Shown: positions 7,591 through 16,128 of the stretch, piece after piece
How the letters are laid out: each line of letters begins with the position of its first letter
Position numbering within the stretch: position 1 is the first letter of the stretch
Origin: Sphingomonas sp.
GTDB lineage: Bacteria > Pseudomonadota > Alphaproteobacteria > Sphingomonadales > Sphingomonadaceae
Length of the DNA stretch: 64,000 nucleotides
Reading direction: 5' to 3'
Assembly: GCF_026460985.1 (NCBI RefSeq)
Contig: NZ_JAPKNM010000094.1
Span: 53,555-117,554, forward strand
The notes under the pieces: model-generated
Told to the model about the DNA's origin: nothing
Databases searched by the model: none
Seen by the model: the letters and a program-made list of their open reading frames with translations, nothing else
Program-made: the position numbers and the translations under genes

Positions 7591-9945
7591 ATGCTCGACC
7601 GTCGTTCGTTCCTGCTCGGTTCGGTGGCGACGCTCGCACTGGCGCCGGCGGTCCGGGCGCAGGCGGCCGTCGCGCGCTCGGCGACGGTCCGCGGGCCGGG
7701 TGCGCCGATCGAGATCGTCGACGACGTGTTCGGCGTGCCGCATATCCGCGCGCGCACCATAGCCGACGCCTTTTTCGGCCAGGGCTATGTCGTCGCACGC
7801 GACCGGCTGTTCCAGATCGACCTCTCGCACCGCCGCGAGCTCGGCCGGCTCGCCGAGGCGTTCGGCGCCGGTTTCGCGCGGCACGACGCCACCGCGCGGC
7901 TGTTCCACTATCGCGGCGACATCGACGCCGAGCTGCGGCGCGTGCCCGACGAAATGCTCGATTGCGCGCGCGCCTATGTCGCCGGGATCAATGCGCGCAT
8001 CGACGAGGTCGCCGCCGACCGGTCGCTGCTCCCGCTCGAATATGCGATCCTCGGCATCGCGCCGCTCCGCTGGGACGTGCGCGATCTGGTGCTCGCGCGC
8101 GGCGCGTCGATCGACAATGCCGATGACGAGGTGCGGCGCGCGCAGCTCGCCGCTTTGGGCCTGCTCGATCTCGACGCGATCATCGCGCCGCTGCGGCCGA
8201 GCTGGACGATGAAAGTGCCCGAGGGGCTCGACGTCGCGGCGGTGTCCGAGGCGGATCTGGGGATGCTCCAGCTCGGCGGGCTGCCGTTCAGCGCCGAGAC
8301 GCCGGTCGCCGATCCCGCCGCCGGGCCGGCGGAGCGCGCCAATGCGGGCAGCAACGCCTGGACGGTCGCGCCTTCGCGCACCGTCACCGGGCGCCCGATC
8401 CTCGCCAATGATCCGCATCTCGGCATCGGCGGCTTCGGCCCGCGCCACGTCGTGCATCTGAGCGCGCCGGGGCTCGATGTGATCGGCGGCGGCTCGCCCG
8501 GGCTGCCCGGGATCATGCAGGGCCACACCGATCGCTTCGCTTTCGGCCGCACCAATTTCCATATCGACCAGCTCGACCTGTTCGTCCTCGAGCTCCACCC
8601 GGAGGATCCCGAGCGCTATCGGCACGATGGCGGCTGGAAGCGGTTCGACCGGGTCGAGGTCGCGATCCCCGTGAAGGGCGGCGCGGCGCGGAACGTGACC
8701 CTGCGCTATGCCGAGCAGGGGCCGGTCGTCTCGCACGATCCGGCGCGGCGGCGCGCGACCGCCGTCGCCGCGATCGCGATGCAGCCCGGCGCCAGCGGCG
8801 CCTTCGCGATGATCGCGATCAACCTCGCGAAGGACTGGAAGAGCCTGCGCAAGGCGTTCCGTTTCCATCCTTCGCCCACCAACTTCCATTATGCCGATGT
8901 CGACGGGAATACCGGCTGGCAGGTGATCGGATTCATGCCGGTGCGCAAGCGCGGCGAGGGCCTGCTGCCGGTGCCGGGCGACGGGCGCTACGACTGGACC
9001 GGCATGCGCGACTTCGCGTCGCTGCCGAGCGAGTACAACCCCGCCAAGGGCTGGTTCGCCTCGGCCAACCAGAACAATCTGCCCGCCGATTGGCCGCGCG
9101 ACCGGATCCCGGCCTTCTCGTTCCGCGATCCCTATCGCTACGAGCGTATCGTCGATGTCCTCTCGCGGCAGGACCGGCATACGCTGGCGGACAGCGTCGC
9201 GCTCCACCACGACACGCTTTCGACGCCCGCGCGGGAATTGCTCGCACTGTTGCCCGACGGCCCTTCGGCTGCCGCCAGGCCCGCCGCGGACATGTTGCGT
9301 GGATGGGATGCGCGGATCGATGCGAACAGCGGCGCAGCGGCGCTATACCAGATCCTCTGGCGCGATCTCGGCAGCCGGATGCTCGCGGCGATCGTTCCGG
9401 AGCGCGCGAAGGCGCTGGTGACCGACATCGCGCCGTCGGTGCTGCTCGGCCTGCTGGTACGGCCCGACGGCCGGCTCGGCGCCGACCCGCAGGCGGCGCG
9501 CGATGCGATGCTCGATGCGGCGCTCGTCTCGGCCTGGGCGTCGGCGCGGTCGCTGCTCGGGCCCGACCCGGCACGATGGCGCTGGTCGACGCTCCATCAG
9601 GTGCGGATCCAGCACCCTCTGTCGCGCATCCCGGCGATCGCCGCCGCCTTTCCCGCGATCGAGGGTGCGGGTTCGGGCGGGGATTCGTACACGGTGATGG
9701 CGCGCTGGCTGGGCAGCGGCCCCGGTTGGCGCGTCGGCGGCGGAGCGAGCTACCTGCAGGTCATCGATGTCGGCGCGTGGGACAATTCGCTGATGCTCAA
9801 CCTGCCCGGCCAGTCGAACGATCCGCGCTCGCGGCACTATGGCGATCAATATGCCTCGTGGGTCGCGGGCGAGATGCGGCCGATGCTGTTCAGCCGCGCC
9901 GCGGTCGACGCCAATGCGGCCGGGCGCACCACGCTGCGTCCGTGA
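7591..9945 (+). CDS. Penicillin acylase family protein (Ntn-hydrolase), Tat-exported
   Basis: Predicted 784 residues. The start is ATG 7591, because AGGAAG lies 8 bases upstream; a TTG six bases earlier is too close to it. The N terminus MLDRRSFLLGS is a twin-arginine signal, cut near AVRAQA, so the enzyme is folded before export to the periplasm. The alpha chain shows FGVPHIRA and GYVVARDRLFQID. The self-cleavage site is NAGSNAWTV, putting the catalytic N-terminal serine of the beta chain at residue 254. Further family blocks are NDPHLGI, GRTNFHIDQLD and the late GGDSYTV. The family hydrolyses amide bonds of penicillins, acyl-homoserine lactones, glutaryl-cephalosporins and aculeacin-like lipopeptides; the sequence alone does not choose among these. 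Confidence 0.93.
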   Translation: MLDRRSFLLGSVATLALAPAVRAQAAVARSATVRGPGAPIEIVDDVFGVPHIRARTIADAFFGQGYVVARDRLFQIDLSHRRELGRLAEAFGAGFARHDATARLFHYRGDIDAELRRVPDEMLDCARAYVAGINARIDEVAADRSLLPLEYAILGIAPLRWDVRDLVLARGASIDNADDEVRRAQLAALGLLDLDAIIAPLRPSWTMKVPEGLDVAAVSEADLGMLQLGGLPFSAETPVADPAAGPAERANAGSNAWTVAPSRTVTGRPILANDPHLGIGGFGPRHVVHLSAPGLDVIGGGSPGLPGIMQGHTDRFAFGRTNFHIDQLDLFVLELHPEDPERYRHDGGWKRFDRVEVAIPVKGGAARNVTLRYAEQGPVVSHDPARRRATAVAAIAMQPGASGAFAMIAINLAKDWKSLRKAFRFHPSPTNFHYADVDGNTGWQVIGFMPVRKRGEGLLPVPGDGRYDWTGMRDFASLPSEYNPAKGWFASANQNNLPADWPRDRIPAFSFRDPYRYERIVDVLSRQDRHTLADSVALHHDTLSTPARELLALLPDGPSAAARPAADMLRGWDARIDANSGAAALYQILWRDLGSRMLAAIVPERAKALVTDIAPSVLLGLLVRPDGRLGADPQAARDAMLDAALVSAWASARSLLGPDPARWRWSTLHQVRIQHPLSRIPAIAAAFPAIEGAGSGGDSYTVMARWLGSGPGWRVGGGASYLQVIDVGAWDNSLMLNLPGQSNDPRSRHYGDQYASWVAGEMRPMLFSRAAVDANAAGRTTLRP

Positions 9946-9958
9946 AAGCGGCTCGGCG

Positions 9959-10540
9959 TCAGGCGGGCACGGGCTTGCGCACCCTCCAGCTCAGATAGCC
10001 GAGCGCGAGCCCCTCGGTGATCAGCCCCAGGCCCAGCAGCGCGCCGAGCAGCCAGGCCGAGGCGGCGGGGAGCCGATAGGCGAGGTAGAAGGAGAGCGCG
10101 ACACTCACCGCGCCGCCGAGCGCCAGCCATGCCCAATTGGGGAAGGGCCGTATCGTCAGCGCGAGGCTGATCTTCGAGACGCCCTCGATCATGAGCAGCA
10201 CGACGACCAGCATCGAGATCGCCAGAAGGCCGCCGCTGGAGTTGCGCACGAACATTGCGCCGACGATCAGGAACAGGCTCACCGACACCAGTTGGAGCCA
10301 GAATTGCGGCACCGATCCGGCTCCGATCAGGCCCAGCGCCTGGATGAGCCCGGTCACGATGAGCAGCCAGCCGAGAAAGTTGACCAGCGCCATCGACGAC
10401 GTGACCGGGAAAGCGAGCGCCAGCACGCCGCTCGCGACCATCAGCACGCTCTGGATCTTGAACCAGATCGAATAGCGCGAGACCGTCTGGCGGACCGCCT
10501 CCCGCAGCACCTGCGAGGCGGCTTCGGAGGACATGGCCAT
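9959..10540 (-). CDS. HdeD/DUF308 family membrane protein (distal copy)
   Basis: Predicted 193 residues with about six membrane helices in three hairpins, the layout of HdeD (acid-resistance membrane protein of E. coli). Typical blocks are VLMVASGVLALAFP, GWLLIVTGLIQAL and the C-terminal GLGLITEGLALGYLSW. It is the last gene of a run arcD, arcA, hdeD-like 1, hdeD-like 2, 13 bases behind the previous gene, so probably co-transcribed. The biochemical role of HdeD is unknown; it supports survival at low pH at high cell density. Its 3' end converges with the acylase gene. Confidence 0.83.
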   Translation of the reverse strand: MAMSSEAASQVLREAVRQTVSRYSIWFKIQSVLMVASGVLALAFPVTSSMALVNFLGWLLIVTGLIQALGLIGAGSVPQFWLQLVSVSLFLIVGAMFVRNSSGGLLAISMLVVVLLMIEGVSKISLALTIRPFPNWAWLALGGAVSVALSFYLAYRLPAASAWLLGALLGLGLITEGLALGYLSWRVRKPVPA

Positions 10541-10553
10541 GCTCCTTCTCCTA

Positions 10554-11150
10554 TCACGTCGCGCTTGCGGCGGTCGCCGGGCCCGGGGGCTCCTGCGGTC
10601 CGGCGCGCGTGCCGATGACGAGGAACGCGCAGCCCTCGACGAGCAATGCCATGCCGAGGACGATGCCCGGTACGAAGAGGCCGGCGCTGGGGGACCAGAA
10701 CAGCAGCCAGAACCCCAACAGGGTGGAGAGGACTCCCGAGACGACGAGCCACAGCCAGCCCGTGCGGCGCTTGATCGTGAAGGCCATCACGATCTCGCCG
10801 ATCCCCTGGACGATCAGCAGCCAGGCGAGCATCGCGGTCAGCACCAGCGCGCCGCTCAAGGGACTGCGGAAGAAGATGATGCCCGCGCCGATATAGAGCA
10901 GGCCGAGCAGCACGTGGAGGAACAGGCCGCCCCAGGATCGCGAGAAGGCCTGGCCGATCTGGGCGATGCCCGCGGCGACCAGGGCGATGCCGACGGTGAA
11001 GGTCATCGCCAGCGTCGAGAGCATGGGGACGAGGATCGCGAAGGCGCCGCAGACGATGAAGGCGAGGCCGAGCAGCGCCGATCCCGTTCGCCGCCAGAAG
11101 GATCGCCTGGGAACCGGGTCCGCGGTGGGGGACGAAATCGTGTCGCTCAT
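10554..11150 (-). CDS. HdeD/DUF308 family membrane protein (proximal copy)
   Basis: Predicted 198 residues with a short hydrophilic N terminus and about six membrane helices (GLAFIVCGAFAILVP, GLLYIGAGIIFFRSPL, AWLLIVQGIGEIVMAF, GVLSTLLGFWLLFW). The start at 11150 gives a TGA-GG-ATG junction with arcA, two bases apart, with GAGG overlapping the junction as ribosome site; an in-frame start at 11195 would lie inside arcA and adds a hydrophilic stretch. It is a paralogue of the next gene. The link with arginine deiminase suggests a role in acid stress. Confidence 0.83.
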   Translation of the reverse strand: MSDTISSPTADPVPRRSFWRRTGSALLGLAFIVCGAFAILVPMLSTLAMTFTVGIALVAAGIAQIGQAFSRSWGGLFLHVLLGLLYIGAGIIFFRSPLSGALVLTAMLAWLLIVQGIGEIVMAFTIKRRTGWLWLVVSGVLSTLLGFWLLFWSPSAGLFVPGIVLGMALLVEGCAFLVIGTRAGPQEPPGPATAASAT

Positions 11151-11152
11151 CC

Positions 11153-12394
11153 TCAGTCCTCCAGCGCGTCGCGGATGATCGGGCAGGTCATGCAATGCCC
11201 GCCGCCGCGCCCGCGGCCGAGCTCGGCGCCCGCGATGGTGATCACTTCGATGCCCGCCTTGCGCAGCAGGGTGTTGGTGTAGGTGTTGCGGTCATAGGCG
11301 AAGACCACACCGGGGGAGGCGCAGACCAGATTGGCACCGCTGTCCCATTGGGTACGCTCGCGCTGATAGGCGTTGCCGCCGGTCTCGACCACGCGCATCC
11401 GGTCGACCCCGAGCGCCCCTGACACGGTCTCGACCAGCGATCCCGGATCCTTGCGGAAATCGACCGTGCCCGGCCGGCTTCCCGGCCGGTAGGAGAAGCA
11501 CTGGATGTTGTTGACGATGTCCGGGTAGAGCAGGACGCAGTCGCGGTCGGCGAAGGTGAAGACCGTGTCGAGGTGCATCGCCGCGCGCAGCTTGGGCATC
11601 GCCGCGACGATCACCCGCTCCGCTACGCCGCGTTCGAACAGGGTGACCGCGAGCTGGCTGATCGCCTGGCGCGAGCTGCGCTCGCTCATCCCGATCAGGA
11701 CATTGCCCTTGCCGATCGGCATGACGTCGCCGCCCTCGAGCGTCGCCATCCCGTGGTCGACGAGCGGGTCGCCCCACCAGACCTCGACCTTGCCCGCGAA
11801 ATCGGGATGGAAGCGGTAGATCGCCGCCGCGAGTATCGTCTCCTCGTGCCGGGCGGGCCAGAACAGCGGATTGAGCGTCACACCGCCATAGATCCAGCAG
11901 CTCGTGTCGCGGGTGTACAAGGTGTTGGGCAGCGGCGGCAGCAGATACTCCGAGGCACCGGCCGCCTCGCGCACCAGCTTGAGGAGCTCGCCGCCCAGCT
12001 CCTGCGGGAACTCCTCGGTCGAGAGCCCGCCGATCAGGAGCTCGGCGAGTTCGCGCGGGGCGAGGCCGTCGAGAAACGAACGAAGTTCGTCGACCAGATC
12101 GAGGCCGATCTCGTTAGGGACGATCTCGTTGTCGAGGATCCACGCCTTTGCATCGGGGATTGCCAGCGTCTCGGCGAGGAGATGGTGCATTTCGACGACC
12201 TCGATGCCGCGCGCGCGCATCTTCAGCACGAAATCGGCATGGTCGCGCTTGGCCACGTCGACCCAGAGCACGTCGTCGAACAGCAATGCGTCGCAATTGC
12301 TGGGGGTCAGCCGCGAATGTGCGAGGCCGGGCTCGCACACCATCACCTTGCGAAGCTGGCCGACCTCCGAATGAACGCCGAAAGCGTGAGTCAT
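11153..12394 (-). CDS. arcA: Arginine deiminase
   Basis: Predicted 413 residues, the normal length. It hydrolyses L-arginine to citrulline and ammonia in the cytoplasm. Guanidinium-modifying superfamily motifs are clear: N-terminal [64 protein letters not shown], and the C-terminal [14 protein letters not shown] with the catalytic Cys at residue 401. The gene follows the APC transporter gene by 27 bases and precedes two HdeD-family genes. No ornithine carbamoyltransferase (arcB) or carbamate kinase (arcC) lies nearby, so this locus would raise pH through ammonia but not by itself yield ATP from arginine. Confidence 0.96.
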   Translation of the reverse strand: MTHAFGVHSEVGQLRKVMVCEPGLAHSRLTPSNCDALLFDDVLWVDVAKRDHADFVLKMRARGIEVVEMHHLLAETLAIPDAKAWILDNEIVPNEIGLDLVDELRSFLDGLAPRELAELLIGGLSTEEFPQELGGELLKLVREAAGASEYLLPPLPNTLYTRDTSCWIYGGVTLNPLFWPARHEETILAAAIYRFHPDFAGKVEVWWGDPLVDHGMATLEGGDVMPIGKGNVLIGMSERSSRQAISQLAVTLFERGVAERVIVAAMPKLRAAMHLDTVFTFADRDCVLLYPDIVNNIQCFSYRPGSRPGTVDFRKDPGSLVETVSGALGVDRMRVVETGGNAYQRERTQWDSGANLVCASPGVVFAYDRNTYTNTLLRKAGIEVITIAGAELGRGRGGGHCMTCPIIRDALED

Positions 12395-12421
12395 CGTCTA
12401 TTCTCCCGGGCCTGGCATCGG

Positions 12422-13855
12422 TCAGATGTCGATATACCCCGTCGCCAGCTGGTAGATGCCGAGCAGGGCAGCCAGAATGACGACGGCGAAGATCGCCCAT
12501 TCAACCGGTTTGAAGACGGGTTCGCCCCTCTCGCGCCGTGCCCAGAAATAGAGCGCGGTGCCGGGGCCGTAGAGCACGGCGGAAAGCAGCAGGAACGCCA
12601 CGCCGCCTGCGATGACGAGGAACAACGTATAGGCGGCGGCGATGACCGCGAGGATCAAGTCGCGGCGGCGCTCCTCCGGTCGCACCTCATAGGTCTGGCC
12701 GTTGCGCACGAGCTTCACGCCGTAGAGCGCCACGAGCAGGAACGGGATCAGCGCCATCGAGCTCGTCAGGTTGAGCATCAGCGCGAAGGCGTCGCTCGAC
12801 CAGTAGGTGCTGATCACGAACAATTGAGTCACGATATTGGTCGCCCAGAGCGCGGCGGCGGGCACCCGGTTGGCGTTCTCGCGCGCGAAGAGCGCCGGCA
12901 TATCGCGCGTCCGCGCCGCCGCCGAGAGCACTTCGGCGCAGATCAGCGACCAGGCGAGATAGGCGCCGAGCACCGACACGATCAGCCCGATGGCCACGAA
13001 CACCCCACCCCAGGGGCCGACGACCGCTTCGAGCACCGCGCCCATCGAGGGTTGGCGCATGCCGGCGATGTCGGCGCGATCGAGGGAGGCGTAGGGAAGC
13101 AAAGTGACCAGCACCATCAGCGTGGTGACGGTGGCGAAGCCGATCAGCGTCGCACGCCCGACATCGCTGCGCTTCTTCGCATAGCGCGAATAGACGCTCG
13201 CCCCCTCGATGCCGAGGAAGACGAAGACCGTGACCAGCATCGTGCCGCGGACCTGCTCGAACAGGCTGGTCCGCGGCATGGTCTGCCCACCCCAGAAGTT
13301 GGCGGCGAACAGGTCGGTCTTGAACGCGAAGATCAGGATCAGGATAAAGACGAGGATCGGCACGACCTTGGCGATCGTGACGACGGTGTTGATGAAGGTC
13401 GCCTGCTGCACCCCTCTCAGGATGGTGAAGTGGAACAGCCAGATGCCGATCGACGCGACGACGATCGCGACCACCGTGTTGCCGTCGCCGAAGACCGGGA
13501 AGAAGGCGCCGAGCGTCGACTTGATCAGCACCCAATAGGAGACGTTGCCGATGCACGAGCCGATCCAATAGCCGAACGCCGACAGGAAGCCGGCATAATG
13601 GCCGAAGCCTTCCTTGGCATAGGCATAGACGCCCGCGTCGAGATCGGGCTTCCGCTCGGCCAAGACCTGGAACACGCGCGCGAGCGTGAACATGCCGCCC
13701 GCGGCGATGCACCAGGCGATCATCGCGCCGAAGGGGCCGGTCGAGAGACCGAAGGTGCGCGGCAGCGAGAAGATGCCCGCGCCGATCATCGAGCCGATGA
13801 CGAGCGCCGACAGCGTGAAGAGCGAAACCTTCTGGGCGGGGCTGCTGTCGGTCAA
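12422..13855 (-). CDS. arcD: Arginine/ornithine-type antiporter, APC superfamily
   Basis: Predicted 477 residues with about 12-13 membrane helices, starting TLSALVIGSMIGAGIFSLPRTF, the substrate-binding helix 1 signature of basic amino-acid/polyamine antiporters of the ArcD/YjdE (AdiC) group. It continues with GYWIGSCIGNVSYWVL and FVFLGIEGASVYSRYAKKR. It lies directly upstream of arcA on the same strand, which supports exchange of arginine for citrulline or ornithine across the inner membrane. As arcB is missing locally, arginine/citrulline exchange is as likely as arginine/ornithine. It is first in the operon; the gap to the next upstream gene is only 43 bases, so the promoter position is unclear. 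Confidence 0.88.
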   Translation of the reverse strand: MTDSSPAQKVSLFTLSALVIGSMIGAGIFSLPRTFGLSTGPFGAMIAWCIAAGGMFTLARVFQVLAERKPDLDAGVYAYAKEGFGHYAGFLSAFGYWIGSCIGNVSYWVLIKSTLGAFFPVFGDGNTVVAIVVASIGIWLFHFTILRGVQQATFINTVVTIAKVVPILVFILILIFAFKTDLFAANFWGGQTMPRTSLFEQVRGTMLVTVFVFLGIEGASVYSRYAKKRSDVGRATLIGFATVTTLMVLVTLLPYASLDRADIAGMRQPSMGAVLEAVVGPWGGVFVAIGLIVSVLGAYLAWSLICAEVLSAAARTRDMPALFARENANRVPAAALWATNIVTQLFVISTYWSSDAFALMLNLTSSMALIPFLLVALYGVKLVRNGQTYEVRPEERRRDLILAVIAAAYTLFLVIAGGVAFLLLSAVLYGPGTALYFWARRERGEPVFKPVEWAIFAVVILAALLGIYQLATGYIDI

Positions 13856-13898
13856 GGGCGGCTCCTATCGCGGTTGGTGGCGGGCTGGAGACATGGCG

Positions 13899-14243
13899 CT
13901 ACCAGCGCCCCGAGATCTTGCGGCACCGCAGCGGCGTCATCCGGCCGATCGTGTAGGTCATCGTGCGCCCGCTGCCGCGGATCGAGTGGGTGGCCGATTC
14001 GTACCAGAAGCCGTTGCGGGCGCGCCTGCTGTCGAGGACGATCGGTGGCCCCCCACCGTCGAAGACGCGCGCCACGCCGCCGGAGAAGATCACCGAGACC
14101 TGCCTCCCGCCGTCGCAGCTGTAGCGCGCCCGCCGCTCGCCCGGTCCGCCCATGCAGCCGCCGACCAGCAGCGCGCCCGCGAGCGGCACGAGCATCCACG
14201 CGCGACGGAGCCCGCCGACGCTATCGCTTCGGCTCCCAAACAT
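13899..14243 (-). CDS. MliC-family lipoprotein, probable C-type lysozyme inhibitor
   Basis: Predicted 114 residues. The lipobox LVGGC places the lipidated Cys at about residue 30. The mature part matches the small MliC barrel: YSCDGGRQVSVIF, then FWYESATHSIRGSGRTMTYTIG and a second Cys near the C terminus (PLRC), presumably a disulfide with the first. MliC-family proteins on the outer membrane block host or predator C-type lysozyme. The start ATG 14243 is chosen because GGAGG stands 5 bases upstream; it overlaps the end of the META-domain gene by 23 bases. A start at 14195 is possible but has no ribosome site. It is last in a four-gene operon of envelope proteins. Confidence 0.72.
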   Translation of the reverse strand: MFGSRSDSVGGLRRAWMLVPLAGALLVGGCMGGPGERRARYSCDGGRQVSVIFSGGVARVFDGGGPPIVLDSRRARNGFWYESATHSIRGSGRTMTYTIGRMTPLRCRKISGRW

Positions 14244-14670
14244 AATTGCCTCCGTCCAGCATCAGGTTGAGATGAAGGCGTCCGTCCGCGATCACGAAGC
14301 TCCGGATGTGCTCGAAATCGGCAGGCAGGCGCGCGATCGCGCCGGGAGGGCAGGCCGCCATGGTGACTCCCGCCGCCTTGATCTGGAGACTGCCGCGCTC
14401 CGCCTTGGCGTCGAGAGAGGTCCAGCTGCCGAAGCCGCGGTTGCACGACAATTGCATCGCGGCGCTTCCGTCGGGAGCGAGCCGCAGGGTGTAGACTTCA
14501 TCCTCGCGGGGGCGGATCGTACCGATGGCGTCCTTGGAGGATTCGAAGGCAACCAGCCGCCATTCGGTGCCCAGGAGCGGCGGGCCTCCGGCGGGTTGCG
14601 GCAGGGTGGTGCAGGCGGCGGCCAGCAGCGGCGCGAGGATCGCGGGTGGCGCGAAGTGGAATCGGCGCAT
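14221..14670 (-). CDS. META domain (HslJ-like) lipoprotein
   Basis: Predicted 149 residues. Lipobox LLAAAC at about residue 20. The mature part is a META/HslJ domain: LLGTEWRLVAFE, the conserved SCNRGFGSW ('GCN..fG.Y' in the family), VTMAACPPG ('T.mmCp') and the C-terminal LHLNLMLDGGNYVWEP. META proteins are linked with heat-shock, novobiocin resistance and motility, but their mechanism is unknown. The ATG follows the stop of the crystallin-like gene after two bases (TGA-CG-ATG), so the two are coupled. Confidence 0.8.
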   Translation of the reverse strand: MRRFHFAPPAILAPLLAAACTTLPQPAGGPPLLGTEWRLVAFESSKDAIGTIRPREDEVYTLRLAPDGSAAMQLSCNRGFGSWTSLDAKAERGSLQIKAAGVTMAACPPGAIARLPADFEHIRSFVIADGRLHLNLMLDGGNYVWEPKR

Positions 14671-14672
14671 CG

Positions 14673-15239
14673 TCAGCCTCCCGTCCTGGTGCAGAGCACG
14701 TCGGCAAGGAAGTTGGTGCCGCGCACCGTTTCCTGCCGGTGATAGCTCGCCGCGGTCCAGCCATGGCTGCGGCAGAAACGGTCGGCGCTCTGCCGCGTAC
14801 AGGCCGCCGCGCCCGATGCGCAGGAAGGCATGCGCCCGCCGGTCGTCATGGGCGTGGTGAAGAACTCGGCGCTCATGCCCCGCAGCGAAGGCCCTGCGCT
14901 GCCGGCGAACGAGGGGGGCTCCGGAAGGGTCACCACCTGCGAGGGGCGCACGGAGGCGATCCGCCAGTTCACGTTCGCCATGTCTTGGGCGACACGATGG
15001 CAAGGGTCGCGATGGTTGGTCCGCGTACACAGGTCCCAGGCCTCGCCGCGCGCCACGCGCACGCTTCGGACCGCCCAGGGAATGACGAGGGTGTTCCGGG
15101 AGCCGCGGACGACGAACGTCTGGCCGCGCTGATTGGGCTGACTGAACAAAGTGACTTCACCCCGCACCTGCGCCGGGGCCGGGCCGGCCAAGGTCAGTGC
15201 TGCTCCCGCCGCCACTGCGAGCATTCCGCAATTGCGCAT
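14673..15239 (-). CDS. Secreted protein with beta/gamma-crystallin-like domain
   Basis: Predicted 188 residues with a signal peptide ending at about residue 24 (TLAGPAPAQ). Residues about 27-75 (EVTLFSQPNQRGQTFVV and later RVARGEAWDLCTR) have the spacing of one beta/gamma-crystallin Greek-key pair, as in peptidase-inhibitor I36 and related secreted proteins. The C-terminal half carries six cysteines (MPSCAS, AACTRQ, RFCRSHGW, VLCTRTGG among them), suggesting disulfides. GGAAGGAG stands 7 bases before ATG 15239. The function is not known; with MliC-like and META neighbours an inhibitor or envelope role is plausible. Confidence 0.62.
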   Translation of the reverse strand: MRNCGMLAVAAGAALTLAGPAPAQVRGEVTLFSQPNQRGQTFVVRGSRNTLVIPWAVRSVRVARGEAWDLCTRTNHRDPCHRVAQDMANVNWRIASVRPSQVVTLPEPPSFAGSAGPSLRGMSAEFFTTPMTTGGRMPSCASGAAACTRQSADRFCRSHGWTAASYHRQETVRGTNFLADVLCTRTGG

Positions 15240-15264
15240 TCGAGAACTCCTTCCGCTGACCCGC

Positions 15265-15663
15265 TCAGCGCGCTTCCAACCGGACGGTCGCACGGGGACC
15301 CGCATTCGACCGTGCGAGGCGAAGCTCCACGCGCCGGATGTCGCGCGGCCCGCCTCTGATCCAGGTCGCGCGCGTGCACTGCCCGGGCGACACCGTCCGG
15401 TTCAGAGGCACGGACTGCTCATGCGGCCAGCGGCCTTGCCGCATGGGGAAATCGATCGTGAAGGAGTTGATGCGCAGAGCCCGGCGCGCCACGCACAGCC
15501 GGACTTCGCGATAGCGCTGCCGGCCCGGTACCCAGATGGTTTCCCGTGTCGAGCCCACGCGGACCTCCACCGAACCCACCCGATCCCAGAGCATGCGCTG
15601 TGCCTCCGCGGACGGGCTCGCCAATAAGGGAGCGAGAGCGAGCAGGATGACATTGGTTCGCAT
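15265..15663 (-). CDS. Small secreted protein, DUF2541-like
   Basis: Predicted 132 residues. Signal peptide to about residue 21 (SPSAEAQ). The mature sequence is a compact beta protein: RVGSVEVRVGSTRETIWV, YREVRLCVARRALRINSF, GGPRDIRRVELRLARS. This order (W..lGs..V, I.V....frkvrl.V, R.I..V.L) resembles E. coli YaaI/DUF2541 proteins of unknown function. AAGGAG lies 8 bases before the ATG. It is first in the operon with the crystallin-like, META and MliC-like genes (25-base gap to the next). Export is well supported; the family assignment is tentative. Confidence 0.6.
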   Translation of the reverse strand: MRTNVILLALAPLLASPSAEAQRMLWDRVGSVEVRVGSTRETIWVPGRQRYREVRLCVARRALRINSFTIDFPMRQGRWPHEQSVPLNRTVSPGQCTRATWIRGGPRDIRRVELRLARSNAGPRATVRLEAR

Positions 15664-16128
15664 GACAAGGTCTCCTTGGGCGAAGTTCGCGAGGATCGTC
15701 GGACGTCGCGCGCATCACTCCCGCGTCGAGCCAGCCAATGCCGGGATCGTGCGCGGATCTGTCATCATTCCAACTAGTTCCAGATCAATCGCCGGCGCCG
15801 CCAATAATGACAGGCGGATCGTCGGCGAATAAATACTCAATCAACGTCACGGGCATTAAATATAGTCTGCATGATTGCAGGCGAAGAAGTTCGAATGCAT
15901 TTGGGCAACACTCAAGACTGCGTGCCTGTGACCTTTCCTGAGTCGGTATTATGTAGGAATGATGCGTATCACGTGATTCGCGATCTCGGCATCCATATTT
16001 ACCCTGATCTCACCTAATCGTGGTCAGCATGCCGCGGCTGCCTGAAATCCGGAAACCGAAGGGGAGGGGAGGCCCACGCTTTCCTCGGGATTATCCCCGA
16101 TTCTTCCGCGTTGGGCTCGAGGACTCGC
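15664..16128. other. 465-base gene-free stretch, AT-rich in the middle
   Basis: It lies between the DUF2541-like gene and the 3' end of the histidine kinase gene, both leftward. From about 15760 to 16020 the base composition is clearly more AT-rich than the rest of the window. No frame here has coding character. It must hold the promoter of the four-gene envelope operon; no sigma-70 boxes can be named with confidence. Confidence 0.5.

Noticed and set aside
7477..9210. Long minus-strand frame opposite the penicillin acylase
   Set aside because: Antisense composition and no ribosome site; the acylase motifs on the plus strand decide.
11573..14245. 890-codon plus-strand frame opposite arcA and arcD
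   Set aside because: Repetitive acidic/basic composition from reading the transporter backwards; no start signal or domain.
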